This document shows positions 1 through 8,735 of a DNA stretch of 64,000 nt, in pieces. Positions within the stretch are counted from its first letter, which is position 1. Each line of letters begins with the position of its first letter. The notes beneath the pieces were generated by a model, which made no database searches, was not told the DNA's origin, and worked only from the letters and a program-made list of their open reading frames with translations. The DNA lies in NCBI RefSeq assembly GCF_000156235.1, contig NZ_DS996805.1:992001-1056000 (forward strand), read 5' to 3'. Both the position numbers and the translations under genes were made by a program. Source of the DNA: Pseudovibrio sp000156235. Its GTDB lineage: Bacteria; Pseudomonadota; Alphaproteobacteria; Rhizobiales; Stappiaceae.

Positions 1-1312
1 GATCGCGCCAGCTTTGCAGGTGGTCCGTCTCGATCTGATGGCGCAGGAAACTACGGCGCCACGGCTTTAAGCTGCTGATGAGCCAGAGACTTAGGAACCC
101 GCGAATGGATCGGGTCCTGATGCGCCGACCTTTGTTGATGCGCCTGTCCAACCAGTTGAAGACTGCAGGACGCGCTTCGATCCATCTGCCAAGTCGTGTT
201 GGCAGTGTGCCGCAGATTTCCTCCATGCGAGGGTGAAGATATTCAGTCAGCTCCAGTTGACTACCCGCCACTGGGCCCACTTCCCGATGAACGCGTTGAA
301 AGCGTGTTTTTTGCGTTTTTATGTCGGCGACCCGGATTGTGTCGTCATAACACATAGCATTTGCGATATACTTGGCTGCTGTTCGGGTCAGCTCCCAACT
401 CTCATTTTCGGTATCACTGGCGAGCACGATTTCGAGGTGGTTGAGATACTCTTCGCCGTATTCCAGATCCTGAAACTCAACCGTCTTACGAAGGCCTGCC
501 AGAGCCATGTCGCGGGTCTGTTCCGGAAGAGCTTCAATGCGGGATAAGAGCAGTTGCCAGGCGGCCAGTTTTCGAGCTGGTCCACGAGCTGTGAGCGAAG
601 TTGCTGGCCTTGGTTGCTCTGATCGCATGGTAACAGGCGATCCGGCTGCTCCTGCAGATTGAGCATGATCGAAACTGGCGTTGAAAGAGGCTAGGCTGGC
701 GTTGACGCCTTTACCGCCTTTGCGGATTGTTTCTTCATAAGTGCTTTTTGGGAACGGCAGTGCGCCGGAGCCCGCGAGTGCACCGAAGAGGCTGGAGGAA
801 ATGACGCTGCCGTTTTCTGCGGCGACATCTTCCATGTTGAAGGCGACCAGCTTTTGCGAGGCGCTGCCAAGGCGGGAGAGAACGGCAGTACTGTCCTGCT
901 CGCCTTTGCCCGGCACGATCTTTTCTGAGACTGCGAGGATACGATGGGAAGACGCGATGAGCGTTGTCTTGTCAGCGGTCACGAAACCACGGATGACAGC
1001 ACGGCCTGCTTCCATGAGCTCGGCGCAGATGACGATGTCGACATCGCCTTGTGATGGACTGAGCGAGAAGACCGGGGCTTTGCCGTTATCAGGTGCGATT
1101 TCCACGTAGTAAATGGTCGCGCCGGTGCGTTGGGCAACCCCTGCGACGGAGGTGGACTGGGCTTTGTAACCATTGGCTTCAGCCAGATTGACGATCCAGT
1201 CGGTGAGAACACCGCCGCCCTGCCCGCCGACGGCGAAAATGGCGATCTTGGTGATGGTACGGGTTGCGTCTTCGCCTGTGCCCATAGCCTGCCATTGAGT
1301 ATCGACTTCCAT
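1..1312 (-). CDS. iorB: indolepyruvate ferredoxin oxidoreductase, beta subunit (partial)
   Basis: This is the partner subunit of IorA in the CoA- and ferredoxin-dependent oxidative decarboxylation of aryl pyruvates such as indolepyruvate. The frame is open from an ATG at 1312 to the window edge, giving at least 437 codons with the C-terminus cut off. The N-terminus carries the Gly-rich FAVGGQGGGVLTDW motif of the 2-oxoacid oxidoreductase gamma domain (about residues 24-37). The protein is far longer than the roughly 190-residue archaeal subunit; long forms of about 500 residues are usual in Alphaproteobacteria. Its start overlaps the iorA stop as TGATG, so the two are translationally coupled. 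The C-terminal extension has no function I can assign. Confidence 0.88.
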   Translation of the reverse strand, partial: MEVDTQWQAMGTGEDATRTITKIAIFAVGGQGGGVLTDWIVNLAEANGYKAQSTSVAGVAQRTGATIYYVEIAPDNGKAPVFSLSPSQGDVDIVICAELMEAGRAVIRGFVTADKTTLIASSHRILAVSEKIVPGKGEQDSTAVLSRLGSASQKLVAFNMEDVAAENGSVISSSLFGALAGSGALPFPKSTYEETIRKGGKGVNASLASFNASFDHAQSAGAAGSPVTMRSEQPRPATSLTARGPARKLAAWQLLLSRIEALPEQTRDMALAGLRKTVEFQDLEYGEEYLNHLEIVLASDTENESWELTRTAAKYIANAMCYDDTIRVADIKTQKTRFQRVHREVGPVAGSQLELTEYLHPRMEEICGTLPTRLGRWIEARPAVFNWLDRRINKGRRIRTRSIRGFLSLWLISSLKPWRRSFLRHQIETDHLQSWRD

Positions 1313-3465
1313 CAGTTTACCTCCTCAATGATCAGGGTACGGCGTTCGCGCCAGTTTTGTAGGGCGCTGATGATACGGTCGCGTATCTTGCGGAAGAACC
1401 GCTCAGACTTGCTCGGGTGATGGATGGTGTCGGCCTGATAGAACGATGGGCAGAGGATGGCGGCGTCTGCCACCTCCCCGCAGTTGCCACAGCCGACACA
1501 GTTCTGGTCGACATGGGCGACCGGATCATCGCGCAGCGGGTCATCCAGCTCTTTGACGGTCAGAGATGGGCAACCGGACAGGCGCATGCAGGCGTGGTCA
1601 CCGGTACAGACGTCTTCATCAACACCGAAACGGGTTTTCACCACGCGTTTTAGCTCTTTGACCGCCTGATTGATGATTGGCTTTTCGCGGCGCTGACGGT
1701 TGAGCATGCATTCAGAGGAAGCAACAATCACCTTCGGGCCTTTGACGTCCGTGGTCAGTGCTTCTTTCAAGACAGACTGCATCTGAGTGACATCGTAGGT
1801 GCGATCGATCTGGCGAACCCATTTGACGCCTACGCCTTTCACCGCTTCCGTGATTGGGTGCTTGGTGGATTTGCTCTTGTTGTTAGCCCGCGATGAAAGG
1901 ATGTCCTGCCCGCCAGTGGCTGCGGAATAGTAGTTGTCGACGACGACAATCACGCCGTCATTCTGGTTGAAGACCGCATTGCCGATGGAGGTGGTCAGGC
2001 CGTTGTGCCAGAAACCGCCATCGCCGATAAAGGAAATGGAGCGGCGATCCGTTTCATTGGTATTGAAGGCTGAGGCAGACGCTGGCCCCAGTCCGTACCC
2101 CATGGTTGTTGAGCCGATGCCAAAGGGCGGCATGATAGAGAACAGATGGCAGCCGATATCAGAGGCTATGTGATGCGGGCCAAGTTCCTCTTCCACCAGT
2201 TTCGTGGCGGCGAAGATCGGGCGTTCGGGGCATCCGACACAGAACCCCGGTGGACGCATGGGGACGACTTCTTTCAGCTGTTCGACATCTGGCAGTGGCC
2301 CTGGTGTGTTTGGTGCGCGCCCTTTGCCGGGCAGTGCATCTGAATGGGCGGCGAGGAAGGTCTGAATGCTGTCCAGCATCACTTGCCCTGTATACTCGCC
2401 AGCTTCTGGGAATGGTCCTTTGCCTTCGAGTTTGGTGTTGACGCCCTCTTTTTGCAGCAAGGCGCCAATAGCTTGCTCAATGTAGTCAGGATAGCCCTCT
2501 TCCACCACAAGCACTGCGTCTTTGCCCCTGCAGAAATCCATGAGTTCTGCGGGGACTAGTGGGTAAGTCACGTTCATGACATAGAGAGGGATCTGGGTTT
2601 CACCGTTGATGTCTGCCAGTCCAAGTCGTTGCAGTGCACGGATCACACCATTGTACATGCCGCCTTGCAGCACAATGCCGACCTTACGGTCCTGAGGTCC
2701 GAAGAGTTCATTCAGTTTGTGCTGTTGAATGTAGTTCAGCGCTGCTGGCAGGCGCTTGGTGACCTTCTCCTGCTCATGAAGGAACGACGCTGGTGGTAAA
2801 ACGATGCGATTGAGGTCGCGCCGAGGGTTTTCCAGTGCGTCAGCCACTGTCATGGATGGGCGCACATTGTCTTTGGTGGTGAACTCTCCATGCACATGGC
2901 AGCTGCGGATGCGGACTTGAAGCATGACCGGCGTGTTTGAAGCTTCGGAGAGTTCAAACCCATCACCCACGGCTTTCACGATGGATGGCAGGTTGGGGCG
3001 CGGGTCAAGCAGCCAGATCTGGCTTTTCATGGCAAAGGCGTGGCTGCGCTCCTGCATGATGGAGGAGCCTTCGCCGTAGTCCTCGCCCACAATCACAAGC
3101 GAACCGCCGGTGACGCCGCCTGATGACAAGTTCGCCAGAGCATCGGAGGCCACGTTTGTGCCCACTGTTGATTTGAACGTGACGGCGCCGCGGATGGGAT
3201 AATGAACTGAGGCGGCCAGCATGGCAGCGGCGGCGGCTTCACTGGCGCTGGCCTCAAAATGCACGCCGAGCTCGCCCAGAATGTCCTGCGCGTCGGCCAG
3301 TACATCCATGAGGTGGCTGATGGGAGAGCCCTGATAGCCGCCCACATAGCCTACGCCATTTTCCAGCAATGCTTTGGTGATGGCCAGAATGCCTTCACCG
3401 CGGAAAACCTCGCCCTCGCCTGCGCGAAGTTTCTCGACCTCTTTTACAAAGGATCTTTCTGCCAT
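1312..3465 (-). CDS. iorA: indolepyruvate ferredoxin oxidoreductase, alpha subunit
   Basis: IorA is the thiamine-diphosphate subunit that turns indolepyruvate (or other aryl pyruvates) into aryl-acetyl-CoA, passing electrons to ferredoxin. The 717 residues run as an N-terminal pyrimidine-binding domain, a central CVGCPERP motif (about 409-416), the TPP motif beginning GDGG at about 481, and a Cys-rich ferredoxin domain (C620, C626, C632, then CVGCGNC at 656-662). The ATG at 3465 is preceded by GGGAGGGAG. Length and order match the family. It lies downstream of a MarR gene and upstream of iorB. Beside a dioxygenase/isatin-type pathway, it could feed tryptophan-derived indolepyruvate in as indoleacetyl-CoA; that link is inference. 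Confidence 0.93.
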   Translation of the reverse strand: MAERSFVKEVEKLRAGEGEVFRGEGILAITKALLENGVGYVGGYQGSPISHLMDVLADAQDILGELGVHFEASASEAAAAAMLAASVHYPIRGAVTFKSTVGTNVASDALANLSSGGVTGGSLVIVGEDYGEGSSIMQERSHAFAMKSQIWLLDPRPNLPSIVKAVGDGFELSEASNTPVMLQVRIRSCHVHGEFTTKDNVRPSMTVADALENPRRDLNRIVLPPASFLHEQEKVTKRLPAALNYIQQHKLNELFGPQDRKVGIVLQGGMYNGVIRALQRLGLADINGETQIPLYVMNVTYPLVPAELMDFCRGKDAVLVVEEGYPDYIEQAIGALLQKEGVNTKLEGKGPFPEAGEYTGQVMLDSIQTFLAAHSDALPGKGRAPNTPGPLPDVEQLKEVVPMRPPGFCVGCPERPIFAATKLVEEELGPHHIASDIGCHLFSIMPPFGIGSTTMGYGLGPASASAFNTNETDRRSISFIGDGGFWHNGLTTSIGNAVFNQNDGVIVVVDNYYSAATGGQDILSSRANNKSKSTKHPITEAVKGVGVKWVRQIDRTYDVTQMQSVLKEALTTDVKGPKVIVASSECMLNRQRREKPIINQAVKELKRVVKTRFGVDEDVCTGDHACMRLSGCPSLTVKELDDPLRDDPVAHVDQNCVGCGNCGEVADAAILCPSFYQADTIHHPSKSERFFRKIRDRIISALQNWRERRTLIIEEVN

Positions 3466-3527
3466 ACTCCCTCCCGCGAAAGCATGACAGATCCCGTGAA
3501 CGCGAGCTTTGTTAGGAGTTCCGCGCC

Positions 3528-4049
3528 CTAGAAGTCGTGCTTTCGAATGTTTGTCAGTACCTTGCGCAGTGTCATCAGAAAGGCATCATGCTCGGCTTGC
3601 GAGACGCCTTCGAACATTGCGGTGTACTCGTCGCGCATATGCGGCCACATCTGCGCAAACGCTGCGCGTCCAGCTTCCGTCAGGAAGATATGGCGCACGC
3701 GGTTGTCTTGCTCGCTGGCTTTGCGATGGATAAGGCCTTCCTTTTCCATGGCGTCCAGCGTGCGGCTCAGGGTTGATTGCTCAATCACCGAATAGACAGA
3801 GAGCTCGTTGATCATCAGTCCGTCCACTACTGACAACACAGCCAAGGCTCTCATTTTGGCGACCGACAACCCTGATCGTGTCAGTTTTTCACGCAAACTC
3901 TCATTGTACCTGCCCATGATCCGGTTCATCAGGTAAGGCGCAAAATGATTGAGCCCGACCTCGCCCAGAGTTCTTGGTGCAGTTACCGGTTTTGCGTGCT
4001 GTCCGTCCTGTTCAGTTTCGGGAGCTTGATCACCGAGAATCTCGTTCAT
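3528..4049 (-). CDS. MarR family transcriptional regulator
   Basis: This is a winged-helix regulator of the MarR family, 173 residues from the ATG at 4049; an in-frame TTG at 4076 would add nine. The central part reads as the DNA-binding helices (INELSVYSVIEQSTLSRTLD, then the wing with RKASEQDNRVRHIFLT). GAAAGAG precedes the ATG. It sits directly upstream of iorAB and its own promoter carries the operator described at 4107-4134, which suggests autoregulation and control of iorAB. MarR proteins typically release DNA on binding an aromatic acid; here indole-3-acetate or a related compound is a plausible inducer (inference). Confidence 0.88.
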   Translation of the reverse strand: MNEILGDQAPETEQDGQHAKPVTAPRTLGEVGLNHFAPYLMNRIMGRYNESLREKLTRSGLSVAKMRALAVLSVVDGLMINELSVYSVIEQSTLSRTLDAMEKEGLIHRKASEQDNRVRHIFLTEAGRAAFAQMWPHMRDEYTAMFEGVSQAEHDAFLMTLRKVLTNIRKHDF

Positions 4050-4106
4050 GAGGTGCACTCTTTCTTTTTTGAACAAGCTCCATCTGTTTCATGAAGCTTG
4101 AAAATG

Positions 4107-4134
4107 ATTATATGCATTTACATATTTATAGCAA
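4107..4134 (-). promoter_or_regulatory. promoter with MarR-type operator, copy A
   Basis: On the minus strand a -35 TTGCTA (4134-4129), a 16-base spacer and a perfect -10 TATAAT (4112-4107) point toward the MarR gene. The plus strand of the spacer and -10 reads TATATG-CATTTA-CATATT (4109-4126), an imperfect inverted repeat. The same half-sites with the same 6-base spacing recur at 7612-7629. A repressor bound here would cover the -10. Which of the two MarR proteins binds is not known. Confidence 0.65.
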
Positions 4135-4168
4135 CTGCAATCCTGTAGATTATAGCTTAAATATGTGA

Positions 4169-4642
4169 TCATTCATTGTTTTCGAGAGTCTCAACCATAT
4201 GAGAGAGAAAACTTTTGATCTGAGCAATGTCGCTGGCACCCAGTTGCCGGACCAGCCGATCCTCATGCGCCTTGGCCTGTGACACCAGCCCGTTGGCCAA
4301 CTCCCTGCCCTTGTCACTGAGGAAGATGCGCACGCGGCGGCGGTCCACCTCATCAGAACGTCTTGTGACCAGTCCACGATCTGTCATCTGATCAATGGTT
4401 TTGGTCAGGTGAGATTGCTCCATCAGAGCAAAGCGTGCGAGCTGGGTGACCATCTGCCCGTCATCGTCCCGCAGACAGGCCAGTACACGCCATTCCGGGA
4501 CGCGTATGCCTGCGCCCCGGAGTTCTTCATGAAATTGCCCGGAAGCCAGATGGCTTGCAGATGCCAACAGATACAAAAGGTATCCATCAACAAAGCCGGG
4601 CTCCTTTTCGTGAGCTTCGATCTCTTTCAGGTCTGCGTCCAC
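4169..4642 (-). CDS. MarR family transcriptional regulator (second)
   Basis: This is a second MarR-family protein, 157 residues, unlike the first except in fold. Recognition helices lie near the centre (MVTQLARFALMEQSHLTKTI) and the wing follows (TRRSDEVDRRRVRIFLSDKG). I choose the GTG at 4642 because AGAGG stands seven bases upstream and no ATG gives a full N-terminus. It lies between the TRAP transporter genes and the first MarR gene, all on the minus strand, and may be the last gene of the TRAP operon. Paired MarR regulators are known from indole-3-acetate catabolic loci (from memory of Variovorax work), which fits the neighbourhood. Confidence 0.86.
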   Translation of the reverse strand: MDADLKEIEAHEKEPGFVDGYLLYLLASASHLASGQFHEELRGAGIRVPEWRVLACLRDDDGQMVTQLARFALMEQSHLTKTIDQMTDRGLVTRRSDEVDRRRVRIFLSDKGRELANGLVSQAKAHEDRLVRQLGASDIAQIKSFLSHMVETLENNE

Positions 4643-4674
4643 CGGCCTACCTCTTCTTTTGTTTTTGCGCCGCG

Positions 4675-5961
4675 CTACATTGAGTACGGAATAATAAGTG
4701 CGAGTCCCGGAACTGCAATTAGCAGGATCAAGCGCACAACATCCATAGCTACAAACGGAACTACACCGACAAATATCTTCTCGACCGGCACTTCAGGGGC
4801 AACCGAGCGCATAACGAAGACATTCATGCCGATTGGCGGGGTGATGAAGCTCATTTCCGTAACAATGATGACGAAGATGCCGAACCAGATTGGGTCAAAC
4901 CCAAGACCTGTCACGATTGGAAAGAGAATCGGCACGGTGAGTGTCACCATGGACAGACTCTCCAGCAGGCATCCCAGCACCAGATAGATCAGCACGATCA
5001 TGGTGATGATGGCGTATGGCCCCACACCCAACGCATTGACCCAGCCCCGCAGATCGGTGGTGAGGCCGGAAATGTTGACGTAGTTGAGGAAGTACAGCGC
5101 TCCAAACAGGATGAAGAACATCACTGCGGTGGTTTTTGCTGTCTCAAACAGGGTGTTGAGCGTATCACGATACGTCAGTTTGCCTCGGGCAGCAGTAAGC
5201 ACCAGCGCACCCCCTGCTCCAATGCCAGCTGCTTCGGTTGCGGTGAAGACACCCAGATAGATACCGCCGAGCACACAGATGAACAGCAGCAGCGCCCAGG
5301 AGACACCACGCAGTGCAATGATGCGCTCTATCAATGGCAGTTTGCTCTGAACCTCCAGCTCTTCCTTGTACATAACAAGGGACAGGCGCACAGCGAGCAT
5401 ATAGCCGATGACACCGACAAGGCCCGGCAGGATGCCCGCCAGGAACAGCGCGCCGATGTTTTGCTGTGTGAGAATGCCGTAGATGACGAGAATTACGGAA
5501 GGCGGGATCAGAATACCCAGTGTTCCGCCTGCTGCGATGGAGGATGCGGCCAGACGGTCAGAGTAGCCGAAGCGGCGCATGGCGGGCAGCGAGACGCGGG
5601 CCATGGTTGCGGTGGTTGCCAAAGATGATCCGCAAACGGAAGAAAAGCCACCACAGGCCACGATTGTCGCCATGGCCAGACCGCCTTTGCGGTGACGCAG
5701 CCACGCGTTCGCTGCTGTGTACATGTCGCTGGCGATGCCGGACTGCACGATGAGATTGCCCATGAGCAGGAACAGCGGCACCACAGACAAGGTGTAGCTG
5801 CGACCACTGTCAAAATAGACCTGCCCGACAAGGTGAAATGCCGGAGGAAGACCAATAATGGAGGCCACTCCGAAGAAACCAACGGCTGCCATTGCAAAGG
5901 CAATGGGCACGCCCACAAAAATCAATGCCATCAGGATGGCAAGACCCAAATACCATTCCAT
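4675..5961 (-). CDS. dctM: TRAP transporter large permease (DctM type)
   Basis: This is the large membrane subunit of a tripartite ATP-independent periplasmic transporter, which drives solute uptake with the sodium gradient. From the ATG at 5961 it is 428 residues, the normal family length, with about a dozen hydrophobic segments. Typical sequences are GGTLGILIPPSVILVIYGI and, near the C-terminus, SFITPPIGMNVFV. Its ATG overlaps the stop of the small permease as TGATG, which settles the start; a longer reading frame upstream lies inside the small permease gene. It works with the binding protein and small permease just upstream. The solute is probably an aromatic acid fed to the adjacent dioxygenase pathway (inference). 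Confidence 0.92.
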   Translation of the reverse strand: MEWYLGLAILMALIFVGVPIAFAMAAVGFFGVASIIGLPPAFHLVGQVYFDSGRSYTLSVVPLFLLMGNLIVQSGIASDMYTAANAWLRHRKGGLAMATIVACGGFSSVCGSSLATTATMARVSLPAMRRFGYSDRLAASSIAAGGTLGILIPPSVILVIYGILTQQNIGALFLAGILPGLVGVIGYMLAVRLSLVMYKEELEVQSKLPLIERIIALRGVSWALLLFICVLGGIYLGVFTATEAAGIGAGGALVLTAARGKLTYRDTLNTLFETAKTTAVMFFILFGALYFLNYVNISGLTTDLRGWVNALGVGPYAIITMIVLIYLVLGCLLESLSMVTLTVPILFPIVTGLGFDPIWFGIFVIIVTEMSFITPPIGMNVFVMRSVAPEVPVEKIFVGVVPFVAMDVVRLILLIAVPGLALIIPYSM

Positions 5962-6470
5962 CAGGAACCGCCCCCAACACCTCTTGGAATTCTCAGAACT
6001 GCCAGCACAAATGTGATGAATGCGCAAAAGGCACTGATGACACCGGCTGCTTTGGAAAACGGTGCCAGCGGCACACGCAGATAGACCGTGACTTCCTGAT
6101 AGCTCGCCAGCTGGTTTCCATGCTTCCACAGCTCCCACGCCACCACGGCCAGCACGATAGCAACGAAGATGCGGGAGAAGAACAGCTGCAGAGAGGCGAG
6201 ACCGCCTCTGAATTTGGAGGTGAACAGGTCCACTGTGATGTGGCCGTCATCCAGACAGACCGCAGGCAGACCGGTGAAGATCACCGCCATGAGCAGCAGT
6301 TCGGTGTATTCCGGCGCTCCGGGCAATGGGCTTGCAAACAAGTACCGACCGATTACGTCGATCACTGTTACAGCAACCAGCGCCAGAAGCAGTAGTCCGC
6401 AGAGAACAGAGGCGCCCGAACGAAGCTTTCGCCGGGCGCGCGCTGCTATATCAACCAGATTCCCACTCAT
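5961..6470 (-). CDS. dctQ: TRAP transporter small permease (DctQ type)
   Basis: This is the small membrane subunit of the TRAP transporter, 169 residues with four predicted membrane segments (for example VLCGLLLLALVAVTVIDVIG near the N-terminus). The motif around EYTELLLMAVIFTGLPA, followed by DDGHITVD, is typical of DctQ proteins. It overlaps the end of the binding-protein gene by four bases and the large permease start by one base, so all three are co-translated. Known role of the family: it pairs with DctM to form the membrane complex that receives the solute from the periplasmic binding protein. Confidence 0.9.
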   Translation of the reverse strand: MSGNLVDIAARARRKLRSGASVLCGLLLLALVAVTVIDVIGRYLFASPLPGAPEYTELLLMAVIFTGLPAVCLDDGHITVDLFTSKFRGGLASLQLFFSRIFVAIVLAVVAWELWKHGNQLASYQEVTVYLRVPLAPFSKAAGVISAFCAFITFVLAVLRIPRGVGGGS

Positions 6471-7495
6471 TTTCCAGAGGCAACCGCTGCAACTTCTTTC
6501 TGGAGCATGTCCATGGCAACTTCGAAGTCGAGGCCTTTTTCGCCGTAGGATTTGGCAACACCGTCAAACATTGGACGGGTGGCCTCTTCCAGCTGAGTAC
6601 GCTCATCTGCGGTGGCGTCGTGAATGGTCACTTTGCCCTGCATCTGCTCAAGACCCCAAGCGTCTGCTGCATCCCAGGCCGCGCCAGCCAGGCGGGAGAA
6701 TGCTTCACCAGAGATGGCCTCGATGGCCTTCTGATCTGCCTCAGACAAGCTGGAGAACTTGGCGTTGTTGGCGATGAAGAAGAAGGAGACGTTGTAAAGT
6801 CCGCCGTCAACGCGCAGACCATTGCTGAGCAGGCCATCCAGTTTGAAGAACGGGATGGATTCAGTTGGGAACACGATACCGTCCGCGATACCGCCTGAAA
6901 GGATCTCATAGGACTGCGGTGCTGGTGCCTGAATGGCGACCATGTTCATGGCTTGCACGAGCTGGTTGGTAATGCTGCCAGCCACGCGGATTTTGGCGCC
7001 TTTCAGCTCACTCAGAGGTGAGACGGCACGATCAGTGGTGTACAGCAGGCCCGGGCCGTGGGTAAAGACGCCCAGCACCTTGGCACCACGGTGCTCATTG
7101 GCTTTTGCCAGCGTGCTTTCATAGAGACGCCAGTACGCTACGGACAGGCTGGTGGCATCCTTTGCGAGGAATGGCAGTTCGGCAATCTGTGTGAGCTTGA
7201 AGCGGCCCGGTGTGTAGCCGTGCACGCCGTAAGTGAGATCTGCAATGCCGTTTGCGGCGAGATCAAAGTGGGCTGGTGGCGGGCCAAGCGGTGCGTCGAG
7301 GATCTGAACAGAGACGCGCCCCTCTGTCACTTCCCTTACTTTGGCAGCCCAAGGCACCATCATGCCTTTTACGATTGGGTGTGCCGGTGGCAGCCAGCTG
7401 GACATACGCAATACGGTTTCCTGCGCCATGGCAGATGCGCTGACGGAGAGCGCGGCAATAGTTGCAGCTGCAAATATCTTGAACTTCTTATTCAT
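6467..7495 (-). CDS. dctP: TRAP transporter substrate-binding protein (DctP type)
   Basis: This is the periplasmic receptor of the TRAP transporter. From the ATG at 7495 it has 342 residues and begins with a clear signal peptide (basic MNKKFK, then a hydrophobic stretch, cleavage after SASAMA). GGGGAGGGAG stands just upstream; the frame extends further upstream but without a signal-peptide start. The central region contains KGAKIRVAGSITNQLVQAM, the part that usually holds the Arg contacting a carboxylate. It is divergent from the reductase/dioxygenase operon and shares its regulatory region, so both are likely induced together. A carboxylate such as indole-3-acetate would fit, but the ligand is inference. 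Confidence 0.92.
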   Translation of the reverse strand: MNKKFKIFAAATIAALSVSASAMAQETVLRMSSWLPPAHPIVKGMMVPWAAKVREVTEGRVSVQILDAPLGPPPAHFDLAANGIADLTYGVHGYTPGRFKLTQIAELPFLAKDATSLSVAYWRLYESTLAKANEHRGAKVLGVFTHGPGLLYTTDRAVSPLSELKGAKIRVAGSITNQLVQAMNMVAIQAPAPQSYEILSGGIADGIVFPTESIPFFKLDGLLSNGLRVDGGLYNVSFFFIANNAKFSSLSEADQKAIEAISGEAFSRLAGAAWDAADAWGLEQMQGKVTIHDATADERTQLEEATRPMFDGVAKSYGEKGLDFEVAMDMLQKEVAAVASGK

Positions 7496-7599
7496 GTTCT
7501 CCCTCCCCAGAGAATACAGGATGAATGAGAAAAATGTGCACACATACCGTACGTTAATCAAGCACAAATATGAAATGGAAACTAATTCCGATTCATGCA

Positions 7600-7629
7600 T
7601 TGACATCGTTTTATATGATATCGCATATT
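7600..7629 (+). promoter_or_regulatory. promoter with MarR-type operator, copy B
   Basis: A consensus -35 TTGACA (7600-7605) lies 18 bases before CATATT (7624-7629), facing the oxidoreductase and dioxygenase genes. The spacer and -10 contain TATATG-ATATCG-CATATT (7612-7629), the same half-sites and spacing as copy A at 4109-4126. A second inverted repeat, CGCATA (7622-7627) with TATGCG (7642-7647), overlaps it. The site lies between the divergent dctP and reductase genes and could control both. Promoter function is inferred from sequence alone. Confidence 0.65.
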
Positions 7630-7694
7630 ATATTTATCATTTATGCGAGAGGAGACTCTCCTTGTTTTGGCTCTGAGGGAGGACGCCAAAAAGC

Positions 7695-8654
7695 ATGAAA
7701 ACACTTATTATTGAGGGGGTTCGGACGGTCGCCCCGAAAATCAAAAGATTTGATTTAAAAGCCGAAGATAATGGGCCGCTCATACAATTTGAAGCTGGTG
7801 CACATATCGCAGTTCAACTTAAGGATGGCTCCTCACGCCAATATTCGCTGATCGATTTTGGTGAAAACTTACCCTACGAGAATCAACGATACACTCTTGG
7901 TATACTTTTGGAGCAAGACGGAAGTGGCGGTTCGGCTTTCATGCACTCTTTGCAGGTGGGCAATGCGATTCAGGCGGAGGCCCCTAAGAACGATTTTCCG
8001 CTGATTGAGGACGACAGACCCGCTGTTCTGATTGCAGGCGGCATTGGTGTAACGCCGATCATCAGCATGGCAGCTGCGCTGAAGCGCGCGGGCAAACCTT
8101 ACGCCCTGCACTACTCTGGCCGCACGCTTGAGACCATGGCGTTTAAGGAGGAACTCTCCGAGCTGTGTGGTGAGGCTTTGACGCTCCACCACGATGTTGA
8201 TCCTGCGCGCTGTCTCGATCTTAGCGCCCTCATTCCGACGCTCGATACTTCCAGCCACATTTATGTGTGCGGTCCCAAAGGCATGATTGAAGCGGTGCGC
8301 GAACAGGCGTTGAGTGCCGGGTTCAGCAAAGAGCAGATCCACTTTGAGCTGTTTGCAAGCCCTGCCCCTTCCGGTGATGATGCTGGAGGCGGGTTTGAAG
8401 TTGAGGTGAAGTCTTCCGGCGAGGTGTTCTGGGTGCCTAAGGATAAATCCATCGTAGACGTGCTGGAAGATGGCGGCGTGGACCTTGTCTATGACTGTCA
8501 GCGTGGTGATTGCGGGATTTGTCAGGTGGATGTGCTGGAAGGTGAGCCAGACCACCGGGACGTGGTGCTGACTGATGATGAAAAAGCGGCTGGTGACGTG
8601 ATGCATATTTGCGTATCGCGGGCCAAGTCCAAACGATTGGTGCTGGATTTGTAG
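7695..8654 (+). CDS. ferredoxin-NAD(P) oxidoreductase, phthalate-dioxygenase-reductase type
   Basis: This is the electron-transfer component for the adjacent Rieske dioxygenase, 319 residues. Domains in order are a flavin-binding barrel (SSRQYSLIDFG), a nucleotide-binding domain (AGGIGVTPIISMAAAL, later YVCGPKGMIEAV) and a C-terminal plant-type [2Fe-2S] ferredoxin with CQRGDCGIC (C-x4-C-x2-C) and a fourth Cys in HICVS. This order, with the ferredoxin last, is that of phthalate dioxygenase reductase and VanB, which usually carry FMN. It is the first gene after the operator-bearing promoter. Electrons would pass from NAD(P)H through flavin and iron-sulfur cluster to the dioxygenase. Confidence 0.92.
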   Translation: MKTLIIEGVRTVAPKIKRFDLKAEDNGPLIQFEAGAHIAVQLKDGSSRQYSLIDFGENLPYENQRYTLGILLEQDGSGGSAFMHSLQVGNAIQAEAPKNDFPLIEDDRPAVLIAGGIGVTPIISMAAALKRAGKPYALHYSGRTLETMAFKEELSELCGEALTLHHDVDPARCLDLSALIPTLDTSSHIYVCGPKGMIEAVREQALSAGFSKEQIHFELFASPAPSGDDAGGGFEVEVKSSGEVFWVPKDKSIVDVLEDGGVDLVYDCQRGDCGICQVDVLEGEPDHRDVVLTDDEKAAGDVMHICVSRAKSKRLVLDL

Positions 8655-8735
8655 AAGACCTTTTTCTCGCAGGTTTAGGAGGGACGCAATTTTAGCTCCG
8701 GAACTTGCGATCTAAGCTTTTGGGGAGGGAAGCTT

